From Pseudoduganella albidiflava (GTDB taxonomy: Bacteria > Pseudomonadota > Gammaproteobacteria > Burkholderiales > Burkholderiaceae_D): a stretch of 64,000 nucleotides of DNA. The DNA lies in assembly GCF_004322755.1 (NCBI RefSeq), contig NZ_CP036401.1, forward strand, positions 1,860,001 to 1,924,000, written 5' to 3'. Below are positions 43,341 through 51,915 of the stretch, piece after piece (position 1 is the first letter of the stretch; each line of letters begins with the position of its first letter). The notes below the pieces were generated by a model that did not search any database, was not told the DNA's origin, and saw only the letters and a list, made by a program, of their open reading frames with translations. The translations under genes and the position numbers were made by a program.

Positions 43341-43805
43341 TCAGGCGAAGCGGCGAGCCGCGGGGCGGGCCAGCCATTGATCGACGCTCCAGGCACCGGC
43401 ACCGAATGCCACCACCTGCAGCAGGCCGCCGGCCATCGCGAAGTTCTTCAACAGATGGATCAGCTGGTTCTGGTCGCCGATGGCGCCATGGAACGCCAGG
43501 CCGGTCACGATCGAGAATCCGGCCAGCAGCGCCGCCACGGCGCGGGCCTTGATGCCGAGGGCAAGCAGCGCGCCGCCACCGAGTTCGAGGGCGATGGCGA
43601 CGACCAGGCCCAGGGTGGCGAACGGCAGGCCGGCCGACTGGATGTAGCCGATCGTCGCTTCCGGCGCGGCCATCTTGCCGATGGCGCTGAAAATGAAGAT
43701 GGTTGCCAGGAGCACGCGGCCGACCGCGGGGGCAACGCTGGTGGCGGCATTGGCGGCATTGGCGGCATTGGTCGACGTGGCGGCGGTGGTGGAGAAGGCC
43801 TTCAT
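43341..43805 (-). CDS. DoxX family membrane protein, copy 2
   Basis: A 154-residue DoxX protein, paralogue of 26765-27184, differing mainly in a longer N-terminus that contains an Asn/Ala repeat (NAANAANAAT). It has four membrane helices as in copy 1 and the same GDQNQLIHLLKNFAMAGG segment. The N-terminal repeat comes from three copies of GGCGGCATT in the DNA (43743-43772 region). ATG 43805 is preceded by AAGGAACC. The regulatory region is shared with copy 1 and with pirin. Confidence 0.9.
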   Translation of the reverse strand: MKAFSTTAATSTNAANAANAATSVAPAVGRVLLATIFIFSAIGKMAAPEATIGYIQSAGLPFATLGLVVAIALELGGGALLALGIKARAVAALLAGFSIVTGLAFHGAIGDQNQLIHLLKNFAMAGGLLQVVAFGAGAWSVDQWLARPAARRFA

Positions 43806-43851
43806 GGCGGTTCCTTTCAGTGGTGGGGGAGGGCTGCGCCGGCAGCATTGC

Positions 43852-43922
43852 CTGCAGCGTTGAAGCCATCTTATGCCTCCCCAATGCATCTGGATAGACT
43901 ATATAAATCGATGGGATGTATC
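43852..43922 (-). promoter_or_regulatory. Redox promoter module, copy B (doxX2)
   Basis: Same module as 27233-27303: CTGCAGCGTTGAAGCC, then CCAATGCATCTG and CTATATAAATCGATGG. The minus-strand reading gives TAAGAT as the probable -10. Confidence 0.65.
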
Positions 43923-44039
43923 TGTTTCTTGTATTGAATACAGTATGGAGGATCAGGCAATCCGGCGCCACGAAACAGCATCGCCCGCGCCAGGCCGATC
44001 GCCTAGACTGGCCTCATTCGACATTCATGGGAGAAAATC

Positions 44040-44348
44040 ATGGAGGACACGGCATTGCATCTGGACGGCTCCGCGGGCCCGGGCGGCAAGGCGCAGTCCA
44101 CGTCACCGGTGGAGCATCCATATGCCGGCATGTGGGTGACGGCGGATGGCTACATCCGGCATGCACTGCTGGCGAACGGGCGCTACGATGAAGCGCGTGG
44201 CCGTCGCCGCAGCGCGTACCGGGGCCGCTACTGGATCGTGGGAGACCACATCGAATATCTCGATGACACGGGCTTCACGGCCGACGGCGATTTTCGCGAC
44301 GGCGTGCTGTATCACGCGGGAATGGTGCTGTATCGGGAGGCATCGTAA
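44040..44348 (+). CDS. Atu4866-family small protein
   Basis: A 102-residue protein recognised as the Atu4866 family, in which HPYAGMWVTADGYIRH and RGRYWIVGDHIEYLDDTGF are characteristic. The function of the family is not known; it often occurs near redox and SDR genes. GGGAG precedes the ATG. It is divergent from doxX copy 2 and close to pirin, so possibly it shares their regulation. Confidence 0.85.
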   Translation: MEDTALHLDGSAGPGGKAQSTSPVEHPYAGMWVTADGYIRHALLANGRYDEARGRRRSAYRGRYWIVGDHIEYLDDTGFTADGDFRDGVLYHAGMVLYREAS

Positions 44349-44412
44349 TCCCTGCTTAATTCCTGCTGAATCCCTGCTGAATCCCTGCTTGATCCGCGCT
44401 CGATCCCTGCTT
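44348..44412. repeat. Short tandem repeat after the Atu4866-like gene
   Basis: About five imperfect units of 11-12 bp related to AATCCCTGCTG, ending in GATCCCTGCTT. It lies directly after the stop codon of the small gene. Confidence 0.7.
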
Positions 44413-44493
44413 CACGGCTCGTACGGATGCCGGCCACGCAGGCGCCAGGATGCGGCGATCGACGGGGAAGCGACCGGCGCACCCGAAGCGGGT

Positions 44494-44528
44494 AAAGCCG
44501 CGTCGCCCGGCGAGGGCGCGCGGCTTTT
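44494..44528 (+). terminator. Intrinsic terminator between the Atu4866-like gene and pirin
   Basis: Stem AAAGCCGCG / CGCGGCTTT (44494-44502 and 44519-44527) with a T-run on the plus strand. Similar in sequence to the terminator at 29155-29189. Confidence 0.7.
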
Positions 44529-44564
44529 GACTTGCACCGGGGAGGGTGCAAGCGGCAAGCGCTG

Positions 44565-45410
44565 CTACAGCTGGCCGGCGGCGCGCAGCCCGGCACCGAT
44601 GCGGGCAATCTCCGCTTCGCCCCGGTCCAGCGCCGCACGGCTGGTATGCACGGAGTAGTAGCCCGTCACCAGCTCGTGCGGGTGTTTCGGCGCCGAGCCC
44701 AGCACGAAGTCCGTCGCGCCCCGCGCGGTGAATGCCAGCTCGCCATTGCCTTCCTCGAACACGGCCACTTCCCGTTCCAGCGTGGTGCCCGCCGTATCGA
44801 CGGCGCCGCGGCCGACCGCGATCCAGGCCACGTCATGGCCCGCCGGCGGCTGGTAGCGCCATGTTTCGCCGTCGCGCAGCGTCACGTGCAGGTAGTTGAT
44901 CGGGGCGCGCGGGCGGATCGCGCTGGCCGCCTTGCCGTACTGCCCGATCACCACGCGCGCCGGGCCCTCCGACTGCACGTGTTCCGGCGCCAGGTAGATG
45001 CTCTGGGCCGGGCCGTTCTCGTCTTCCGGCGGCAGGGCAAGCCACAGCTGGAAGCCTTTCACGCCGCCGCCGTCGGCCGGCCCGCCCTCATGCCACACGC
45101 CGCCGCCGGCGCGCATCCATTCGATGCCGCCCACGGGCAGCACGCCGCGGCTGCCGGTGGTCTCGCGGTACTCCAGCGCGCCGTCCAGGATCACGGTCAC
45201 GGTGGCGATGCCGGAATGCGGATGCATGCCCATCTTGTGGCGCGACGATTCGAGTTCGAACAGGTCGACGAAGACGAAGGGCTTGATCAGTTCGCCCAGG
45301 TCGCCGGGGCTGACGAAACGGGTCACGCCGCCGCGGCCGCGGCCGCTGGTGCGGTGGACGATGCCGCGTTCGGCAAGGGCTGGATGGGAAAGGTCGACAC
45401 GTGCATTCAT
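44565..45410 (-). CDS. Pirin family protein
   Basis: A 281-residue pirin (double cupin). The metal-binding motif HPHSGIATVTVILDG, then GIEWMRAGGGVWHE, is in the N-terminal cupin, and GFQLWLALPPEDE follows. Some bacterial pirins oxidise quercetin and others regulate metabolism. It is divergent from a LysR gene, with module C in the 105-bp gap. It is part of the doxX/pirin regulatory group. Confidence 0.92.
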   Translation of the reverse strand: MNARVDLSHPALAERGIVHRTSGRGRGGVTRFVSPGDLGELIKPFVFVDLFELESSRHKMGMHPHSGIATVTVILDGALEYRETTGSRGVLPVGGIEWMRAGGGVWHEGGPADGGGVKGFQLWLALPPEDENGPAQSIYLAPEHVQSEGPARVVIGQYGKAASAIRPRAPINYLHVTLRDGETWRYQPPAGHDVAWIAVGRGAVDTAGTTLEREVAVFEEGNGELAFTARGATDFVLGSAPKHPHELVTGYYSVHTSRAALDRGEAEIARIGAGLRAAGQL

Positions 45411-45437
45411 GGTGGATCTCCTGGTAGGTGTGAAGAA

Positions 45438-45499
45438 GTGAAGCCATCGTAGGCCCCGTCAATCGATCTGGATAGCCGATATAATTCGATACATTCAAT
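45438..45499. promoter_or_regulatory. Redox promoter module, copy C (pirin / LysR)
   Basis: GTGAAGCCATCGTAGGC, TCAATCGATCTGGATAG and GATATAATTCGAT align with copies A and B. The -10 on the minus strand would be TACGAT. The neighbouring divergent LysR gene suggests it is this protein that binds the modules. Confidence 0.6.
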
Positions 45500-45515
45500 C
45501 CAAGGAGTAGATGGG

Positions 45516-46415
45516 ATGCTCGACGCACTGTCGCTGGACCAGTTACGTACCTTCATCGCCGCGGCGGAAGAGGGCAGCTTCTCGGCCGCCGGCCGGCGCC
45601 TGCGCCGCGCGCAGTCGGTGGTCAGCCACACGCTGGCCAACCTGGAGCTGCAGGTGGGCTTCGCACTGTTCGAGCGCACCGGGCGCTATCCGGTGCTGAC
45701 GGAGCAGGGCCGGGCGCTGCTGGAAGGCGCGCGGGCCGCGGTGGGCAGCATGGATGCGTTCAAGGCGCGTGCGCGCACGCTGGCCGAGGGGCTGGAGCCG
45801 GAGCTGGCCGTGGCGGTGGATGTGATGTTCCCGATCGCTACGCTCACGGCGGCGGTGCAGGCGTTCCAGCGGCAGTTCCCGTCCACGCCGCTGCGCCTGC
45901 ACGTGGAAGCGCTGGGCGCCGTGGTGCAGCCGCTGCTGGCGGGCCAGTGCCGCATCGCCATCATCGGCTCGCTGCCGGACGTGCCGGCCGACTGCGTGTC
46001 GCAATACCTGCTCGACGTGGGAGCCGTCACCGTGGTCGCGCCACAGCATCCGCTGGCACTGGTCAAGGGAGTCGTGCTGCGCGAGGTCGCCGGGCAGCAC
46101 GTGCAGCTGGTGCTGACCGACCGTTCGGTGCTGACGCAGGGCCGCAACTTCGGCGTGCTGTCGGACAAGACGTGGCGGCTGGCCGACCTGGGGGCCAAGC
46201 ACGCGTTCCTGCGCGCGGGGCTCGGCTGGGGCCACATGCCGCTGCACATGGTGGAAGGCGACCTGCGCGACGGCACGCTGGTGCGCATCGCGCTGGAGAC
46301 CAGTCCCACCGTGGGCCCGGGCTTCTCGATGCACGCGATCCACCGCAAGGACCAGCCACCGGGGCCGGCGGGGCGCTGGTTCGTCGAACGCCTGAAGGAC
46401 AGCCGGCCGGCATAG
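45516..46415 (+). CDS. LysR-family transcriptional regulator (pirin-linked)
   Basis: A 299-residue LysR protein with helix-turn-helix LDQLRTFIAAAEEGSFSAAG and RAQSVVSHTLANLELQ, and an effector domain after residue 90. The start follows AAGGAG. It is divergent from pirin, the usual arrangement. Because the same sequence module is found before both doxX genes, this protein is the best candidate for common control of the three. Confidence 0.9.
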   Translation: MLDALSLDQLRTFIAAAEEGSFSAAGRRLRRAQSVVSHTLANLELQVGFALFERTGRYPVLTEQGRALLEGARAAVGSMDAFKARARTLAEGLEPELAVAVDVMFPIATLTAAVQAFQRQFPSTPLRLHVEALGAVVQPLLAGQCRIAIIGSLPDVPADCVSQYLLDVGAVTVVAPQHPLALVKGVVLREVAGQHVQLVLTDRSVLTQGRNFGVLSDKTWRLADLGAKHAFLRAGLGWGHMPLHMVEGDLRDGTLVRIALETSPTVGPGFSMHAIHRKDQPPGPAGRWFVERLKDSRPA

Positions 46416-46430
46416 GGCCAGCCGCGGCGT

Positions 46431-47360
46431 TCAGCCGCGCGGTGGCCCGGGCGGCAGCGTGTACGGGCTGTCGCGGAACAGGTCGATCATCCAGTCGACG
46501 AACACGCGCACCCGCGCGCTCAGGTGCCGGTTGGCCGGGTAGACGATGCAGATCGGCACGTCCGGCCCGCGCCAGCCTTCCAGCACGGGCACCAGCGCGC
46601 CGCTGTCGACGTGGCGGCCGGAGATGAAGGCGGGCGCGTACATGATGCCCAGGCCGGCCAGCGCGGCCGACAGCAGCGCGCCGCTCTCGTTGACCGACAC
46701 GAAGTGGCGCCCCTTCACCTCCACCGTTTCATCGCCGCGCGCCAGCACGACCTGCTGCGCGCGATTCGAGCCGGCGTACACGTAGCGGATCATCGTATGG
46801 TCCTGTTCCAGGTCGGCGGGGTGGGCGGGCATGCCGTGCGCTTCCAGGTAGGCCGGGCTGGCGCAGGCCACCTGCGGCAGGCTGCCCAGCTGGCGCGCGA
46901 TCAGCGAAGGATCGGTGACGGTGCCGGCGCGGATCACGCAATCGACCCGTTCGCCCACCAGGTCCACCGGCCGGTCGCTGGCGCCGATGTCGACCTGCAC
47001 GTCCGGGTAGCGGGCATGGAACGCGGCCAGCGAGGGAATCAGCAGCAGCGAGGCGATGGTGGTGCCCATGTCCACCCGCAGGCGTCCGCGCGGATGGCTG
47101 CGGGCGCGCGCCAGCTCGTCTTCCACCTCGTCCCATTCCTCCACCAGGCGCACCATGCGCTCGTAGTACGCCGTGCCGTCGCTGGTGGGCGAGACACGCC
47201 GCGTGGTGCGGTTCAGCAGCTTGATGCGCAGGTGCGCCTCGAGCTGCTGAACCAGCTTGGTGACGGTGTTGCGCGGCAGTTGCAGCGTATCGGCGGCGCG
47301 GGCGAAGCTGCCCGTTTCCACCACGCGCAGGAAGGTGCGGACGGCAGTGAGGTTATCCAT
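46431..47360 (-). CDS. LysR-family transcriptional regulator
   Basis: A 309-residue LysR protein (CrgA-like). The helix-turn-helix reads NLTAVRTFLRVVETGSFARA and PRNTVTKLVQQLEAHL, and the effector domain follows. It is convergent with the previous LysR gene (gap 15 bp) and downstream of an aldo/keto reductase in the same direction. Confidence 0.9.
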   Translation of the reverse strand: MDNLTAVRTFLRVVETGSFARAADTLQLPRNTVTKLVQQLEAHLRIKLLNRTTRRVSPTSDGTAYYERMVRLVEEWDEVEDELARARSHPRGRLRVDMGTTIASLLLIPSLAAFHARYPDVQVDIGASDRPVDLVGERVDCVIRAGTVTDPSLIARQLGSLPQVACASPAYLEAHGMPAHPADLEQDHTMIRYVYAGSNRAQQVVLARGDETVEVKGRHFVSVNESGALLSAALAGLGIMYAPAFISGRHVDSGALVPVLEGWRGPDVPICIVYPANRHLSARVRVFVDWMIDLFRDSPYTLPPGPPRG

Positions 47361-47466
47361 CGGGGTGGGCGGTTCCTGGCGATCGGGTTGGCGTGAGCGC
47401 GATTATGGTCGGGATCGGCCACGCCGGCAACGGCCATCGGTGGCCGGTGGCCCGCCGGCCGATGGC

Positions 47467-48447
47467 TCAGGCGTTCAGGCCCTTCATGCCTTCCTCGCTG
47501 TAGCGCTGGCCCGCCGCGATCCCCCGCGGCAGCGCGGCGCCGATCGCCGCCACCTCCGCCGGCGTCAACGCCACGTCGACGGCGCCCAGGTTCTCGCGCA
47601 GGTAAGCCTCGCGCTTGGTGCCGGGAATCGGGATCACGTGTTCGCCCTGCGCCAGCAGCCAGGCCAGTGCCAGCTGGGCCGGCGTGCAGCCCTTGTCCGC
47701 CGCGAGCCGGCGCACCGTGTCGGCGATCTTCAGGTTGGCCCGCAGGTTGTCGCCCGTGAAGCGCGGATTGAAGCTGCGGAAGTCGTCCGGCGCCAGCGGC
47801 GTGGCCGTGTCGAACTTCCCGGTCAGGAAGCCGCGGCCCAGCGGGCTGTAGGCGCAGAACGCCGCGCCCAGCTCCGCGCACGCGGCCAGCAGGCCATCCT
47901 CGGGATCGCGCGTCCACAGCGAATACTCGCTCTGCACGGCGGCGATCGGGTGCACGGCGGCCGCGCGGCGCAGCGTGGCCGGTGTCACTTCGCACAGGCC
48001 GATGGCGCGCACCTTGCCCGCGTCCACCAGGCCGGCCAGTGTACCGATGGTCTCCTCCAGCGCGGCGCCCGGATCGATGCGGTGCACGTAATACAGGTCG
48101 ATCGTGTCGGTGCCCAGCCGCGCCAGCGAGCCCTCCACAGCCTGGCGGATATAGGCCGGCGAGTTGTCGATGCGCCGTTCGTACTTGCCCGCCTCGCGCA
48201 CGATGCCGAACTTGGTGGCCACCCGCACGCCGGCGCGCCGGCCGGCCAGGAAGCGGCCCAGCAGGCGCTCGTTGTCGCCGTTGCCGTACGATTCGGCCGT
48301 GTCGAACAGCGTGACGCCGGCGTCATGCGCCGCTTCCAGCGTGCGCAGCGATTGCGCCTCGTCGGTGGCGCCATAGAACTCGGACATGCCCATGCAGCCC
48401 AGGCCCAGCGCGGACACGCGCAGGTTTGCGATGGTGCGGTATTTCAT
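47467..48447 (-). CDS. Aldo/keto reductase
   Basis: A 326-residue NADPH-dependent reductase of the AKR fold. The catalytic tetrad is visible as Asp and Tyr in FDTAESYG, Lys in ATKFG and His in YYVHR; YSPLGRGFLTGKF and IPGTKR are the usual cofactor contacts. It is similar to the YajO/AKR11-13 type. The following LysR gene in the same direction may be its regulator. Substrate unknown. Confidence 0.93.
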   Translation of the reverse strand: MKYRTIANLRVSALGLGCMGMSEFYGATDEAQSLRTLEAAHDAGVTLFDTAESYGNGDNERLLGRFLAGRRAGVRVATKFGIVREAGKYERRIDNSPAYIRQAVEGSLARLGTDTIDLYYVHRIDPGAALEETIGTLAGLVDAGKVRAIGLCEVTPATLRRAAAVHPIAAVQSEYSLWTRDPEDGLLAACAELGAAFCAYSPLGRGFLTGKFDTATPLAPDDFRSFNPRFTGDNLRANLKIADTVRRLAADKGCTPAQLALAWLLAQGEHVIPIPGTKREAYLRENLGAVDVALTPAEVAAIGAALPRGIAAGQRYSEEGMKGLNA

Positions 48448-48578
48448 GTGGTCCTCCCGTTGGTGTGGATGGCCACATCATGGGCCGGCATGCCGGCGGT
48501 GTCCGGCGGGCGGTTGCGGCGGCTGTCGGGATCTTGCTATCCGGGCAGCCAGGATCTCCGTCACGGATTTCCACGTTT

Positions 48579-48593
48579 GAAAAACCGGTTTTC
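48579..48593. promoter_or_regulatory. Palindrome upstream of the XRE-cupin gene
   Basis: GAAAAACCGGTTTTC is a near-perfect palindrome 66 bp before the regulator's start. It may be an autoregulatory operator but differs from the TTTC-N7-GAAA boxes of the cluster. Confidence 0.35.
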
Positions 48594-48658
48594 CGATCCC
48601 GCAAATACGGCCGGCGTGTATGGTATCGTTGGACTTTCCATTCCAGAACAACACTCGG

Positions 48659-49312
48659 ATGAGCAAGAGTACGAAACCGGACGCCGCCAGCCCCGCCAAC
48701 CCGGCCGGCGAGCTCGGCAAATCGCTGCGCGAACTGCGCAAGCAGCGCGGCATGACGCTGAGCGAGGCCAGCGAACGCGCCGGCCTGCCGGTATCCACGC
48801 TGTCCAAGATCGAGAACAACCGCATGTCCGTCAGCTACGACAAGATGCTGCGCATCTCGCGCGCGCTCGGCGTGGACATCGGCCAGCTGTTCTCCCCCGA
48901 GCCGTCGGTCGCGCCGCCGGCCGGACCCGCGCCCAGCGGGCGGCGCAGCATCACCCGCGCCGGCAGCGGCTATGCCATCGAAACCCCGAACTATGCCCAC
49001 CTGTATCCCGCGGCGGACCTGCTGAACAAGCGCATCGTGCCCATCATCGCCGAGATCCGCGCCCGCACGCTGAAGGAGTTCGGCGAACTGATCCGCCATC
49101 CCGGCGAGGAATACGCCTATGTCCTCGAAGGCACCGTGGAGCTGCACACGGAACTGTACGCGCCCGTGCGGCTGGCGCAGGGCGACTCGATCTACTTCGA
49201 CAGCGGCATGGGTCACGCCTACCTGGCCGTGGGAGAAGGCGCCTGCAAGGTGCTGTCGATCTGCTCGGGCGATGCCGAGCACCTCATCGAATCCCGCCCC
49301 GACATCCTCTAG
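48659..49312 (+). CDS. XRE-family regulator with C-terminal cupin
   Basis: A 217-residue regulator. The N-terminal HTH_3 domain spans about residues 17-75 (LGKSLRELRKQRGMTLSEAS and STLSKIENNRMS). A cupin_2 sensor domain follows (HPGEEYAYVLEGTVELHTE and YFDSGMGHAYLAV). This XRE-cupin type often regulates amino-acid or polyamine catabolism by binding its substrate. The ATG at 48659 is preferred; one 13 codons upstream (48620) is possible. It is the first gene of the D-peptide-like cluster. Confidence 0.9.
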   Translation: MSKSTKPDAASPANPAGELGKSLRELRKQRGMTLSEASERAGLPVSTLSKIENNRMSVSYDKMLRISRALGVDIGQLFSPEPSVAPPAGPAPSGRRSITRAGSGYAIETPNYAHLYPAADLLNKRIVPIIAEIRARTLKEFGELIRHPGEEYAYVLEGTVELHTELYAPVRLAQGDSIYFDSGMGHAYLAVGEGACKVLSICSGDAEHLIESRPDIL

Positions 49313-49401
49313 CCGCGTGCGGTAAAAGTCGCGCCGTCAATACGCGCTGAAAGCGCCGGGCAGGCACGCCGTGCTTGCCACGGGATGCCCGCGTGCCCTA
49401 T

Positions 49402-49419
49402 ATTTCAAATATAGAAAAA
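49402..49419. promoter_or_regulatory. TTTC-N7-GAAA box 1 (dehydrogenase promoter)
   Basis: TTTCAAATATAGAAA inside an AT-rich island, 27 bp upstream of the dehydrogenase start. The same type of box occurs at 55788-55802 and, less well, 55887-55901. Possible operator of the XRE-cupin regulator. Confidence 0.55.
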
Positions 49420-49446
49420 CTTTCTTAATTTGAAAATGGAGGTGCA

Positions 49447-50598
49447 ATGCAGGCTCGCAGCGATTTCCTCGTCATCGGCGGCGGCATCGCCGGCGCCTCG
49501 GCCGCCTGGTGGCTGTCCCGCACGGCGCGCGTCACGGTGCTGGAGCTGGAAAGCCAGCCGGGCTATCACAGCACCGGGCGCTCCGCCGCGCTGTACATGG
49601 CCAGCTACGGGCCGCCACAGGTGCGCGCGCTGACGCTGGCCAGCCGGCCGTTCTTCGACACGCCGCCGCCCGGCTTCACGGACCACCCGCTGCTGACGCC
49701 GCGCGGCGCGCTGCTGTTCGCGCACGAGGGCGGCGAGGCGGCGCTGGCCGCGCACGAGGCGCTGGTGCGCTCCGTCTCGGCCGGGGCACGCAGGCTCACC
49801 CCCGCCGAGACGCTGGCGCAGGTACCCGTGCTGCGGCCGGAAGGCCTGCTCGGCGCCATCCTCGAAGACGACGCGGCGGACATCGACGTCGATGCGCTGC
49901 TGCAGGGCTTCCTGCGCGGCGTGCGCGCCCGCGGCGGCCAGGTCGTGTGCGGCGCCGGCGTGCAGGCGCTGCGCCGCGTCGAAGGCGAATGGCGCGTGCA
50001 GAGCGCTGCCGGCGAGTTCCGCGCGCCGGTCGTCGTCAACGCCGCCGGCGCCTGGGCGGACGCGGTCGGCGCGCTGGCCGGCGCCACCGCCATCGGCCTG
50101 GTGCCAAAGCGCCGCTCGGCCCTGCTGTTCACCGCGCCGGAAGGCGTGGCGACGGGCCACTGGCCGATGTTCATGGACGCCGCGCACGAGTTCTACGTGA
50201 AGCCGGATGCGGGGCTGCTGCTCGGCTCCCCGTTCAATGCCGACCCGGTCGCCGCGCACGATGTGCAGGCGGAGGAACTCGACATCGCCATCGCGATCGA
50301 TGCCATCGAGCGGATGACGACACTGACCGTGCGGCGTCCGCGCCACGTGTGGGCCGGGCTGCGCTCCTTCGTCGCCGACGGTGAACCGGTGATCGGCCAC
50401 GATCCGCGGGTCCCCGGCTTCGTATGGGCCGCGGGGCAGGGTGGCTACGGCATCCAGACGGCACCGGCGGCGGGCGAACTGTGCGCCGCGCTGGCGCTGG
50501 GCCAGGCGCTGCCGGCATCGCTGGCCGGCGTCGATCCGGCCGCGGTCAGCCCGGCGCGCGCGGGATTGGCGGAAATATCGGACTCAAAGCAGGGCTGA
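49447..50598 (+). CDS. FAD-dependent D-amino-acid dehydrogenase (DauA-like)
   Basis: A 383-residue flavoprotein of the DAO family. The FAD motif is VIGGGIAGASAAWWL, then ESQPGYHSTGRSAALY, AGLRSFVADGEPV and GQGGYGIQT near the C-terminus. From memory these match the Pseudomonas aeruginosa D-arginine dehydrogenase closely along the whole length, including Tyr54 (Tyr53 there), though its substrate-contacting His48 appears as Leu49, suggesting different specificity. It oxidises D-amino acids to 2-oxo acids, passing electrons to the membrane chain. GGAGG precedes the ATG. It converges with the MFS gene (gap 14 bp). Confidence 0.88.
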   Translation: MQARSDFLVIGGGIAGASAAWWLSRTARVTVLELESQPGYHSTGRSAALYMASYGPPQVRALTLASRPFFDTPPPGFTDHPLLTPRGALLFAHEGGEAALAAHEALVRSVSAGARRLTPAETLAQVPVLRPEGLLGAILEDDAADIDVDALLQGFLRGVRARGGQVVCGAGVQALRRVEGEWRVQSAAGEFRAPVVVNAAGAWADAVGALAGATAIGLVPKRRSALLFTAPEGVATGHWPMFMDAAHEFYVKPDAGLLLGSPFNADPVAAHDVQAEELDIAIAIDAIERMTTLTVRRPRHVWAGLRSFVADGEPVIGHDPRVPGFVWAAGQGGYGIQTAPAAGELCAALALGQALPASLAGVDPAAVSPARAGLAEISDSKQG

Positions 50599-50603
50599 AA
50601 AGC

Positions 50604-50630
50604 GGGCGCCGGTCAGTCCGGCCGGCGCCC
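50604..50630. terminator. Hairpin between convergent genes
   Basis: Stem GGGCGCCGG / CCGGCGCCC (50604-50612 and 50622-50630) covers the stop codon of the MFS gene. There is no T-run; it could serve both transcripts. Confidence 0.5.
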
Positions 50631-51908
50631 CGCGACGCGCATCGCCAGCAGGAACGCCAGCGTGCCGCACACGCTGGTGACCACGCCGACCACGGCCAGC
50701 GGCACGGCGATATCGTCCGGCGCGCCGAGCAGGCCAGCGCTGACGCTGACGATGGATGGCGCCACGCCATAGCTCATCAGCAAGGCCACCGCATTGATCA
50801 GGCTGATCGACATGCCGCGCAGTTCGTTCGGCACCAGCACGGCCACCGCCGCCGTCGAAGCGATGCCGGTGATCGCGCCGGCTGTCAGCAGCAGCGCGAA
50901 CAGCGCGGCAAACGCGGTGGCGCTGGGCATCACGGGGAAGAAGGCGGCGGGGATCGACAGCGCCGCGCCGGCGACCGTGCCGAGGAGGATGCCGCTGCGC
51001 CCCCGCGCGCGCTGGCCGATGTCGGCCAGGTAGCCGCCGATCGCGGTGCCGACGATGCCGGAACCGAGCAGTACCGCGCTCATCCATCCGCCGAAGTCGG
51101 CCGGCGCCTGGTGGAACACGCGGGTCAGTACCGGCACGGCCCAGATGCTGGCCGCCGCGTCGGCCATGCCGATCGTCGTCATGCCCACCACCATCGGGAT
51201 CATCAGCCGGCGATACGTCCACAGTTCGCGCAGCGCGGCACGCACGTCGCCGGCGCCGGCCGTGCCGGCCTCGCGCCGCGGCGGTTCGCGCAGGGCCAGC
51301 AGGGCCAGGCCGGCCAGCGCCATCACGGCCGCGAAGCTGAGCTGGACCAGGCGCCACGGCGTCAGGCCGGCGTCCTGCGCGGCGCCGGGCAGCACGCCGG
51401 GCAGCCAGCCCAGCAGCACGCCCACCAGCGCGAACGTGGCGGCGGCGCCGCAGGCCTGGCCGAGGCCGAGCAGCATCAGCGTGCGGCCGCGCGTGCCGGC
51501 GTCGGACAGGTCGGCGGCCAGCGACACGGCCGCCGTCACGGCTGCGGCGACCGAGGCGCCGACCAGCATGCGGGCGGCGAACATCATCGCGAAGCCGTGC
51601 GCAAAGGCGGTCAGGGCGCTGCCGGCGGCGCAGGCCAGGGCGGCCACCACCAGCAGGCGCGAGCGGTTGGTCGAATCGACCAGCCGGCCCAGCGGCACCG
51701 ACAGCAGGGCAAGCGGGATGGCCAGCGCCAGGCCCTGGATCAGGCCGATCTCGTTGTCGGTGATGCGCAGGTCGGCGCGCACCAGTTCCTGCAGGGGGCT
51801 GAGCACGACCTTGGCGGCGGTGCCCATGAACAGCGTGAGGGCGAGCAGGCCGATCGAGACGTGCGTCAGGTTGACGGCGGGCCGGCGGGGCAGGGCGGTG
51901 GCTTGCAT
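50613..51908 (-). CDS. MFS transporter
   Basis: A 431-residue major-facilitator protein with twelve predicted membrane helices. Motifs are SVPLGRLVDSTNRSRL (loop 2-3, the motif-A region), GTAIGGYLADIGQRARGRS (loop 8-9) and helices rich in Ala/Gly. It resembles hexuronate/phthalate-type or general MFS exporters and importers. It starts 7 bp after the stop of the M81 peptidase, with AGGA overlapping that stop, so it is the third gene of the operon TonB receptor, M81, MFS. The likely role is moving a small peptide or breakdown product across the inner membrane. Confidence 0.9.
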   Translation of the reverse strand: MQATALPRRPAVNLTHVSIGLLALTLFMGTAAKVVLSPLQELVRADLRITDNEIGLIQGLALAIPLALLSVPLGRLVDSTNRSRLLVVAALACAAGSALTAFAHGFAMMFAARMLVGASVAAAVTAAVSLAADLSDAGTRGRTLMLLGLGQACGAAATFALVGVLLGWLPGVLPGAAQDAGLTPWRLVQLSFAAVMALAGLALLALREPPRREAGTAGAGDVRAALRELWTYRRLMIPMVVGMTTIGMADAAASIWAVPVLTRVFHQAPADFGGWMSAVLLGSGIVGTAIGGYLADIGQRARGRSGILLGTVAGAALSIPAAFFPVMPSATAFAALFALLLTAGAITGIASTAAVAVLVPNELRGMSISLINAVALLMSYGVAPSIVSVSAGLLGAPDDIAVPLAVVGVVTSVCGTLAFLLAMRVAGRRPD

Positions 51909-51915
51909 GGAGGTC

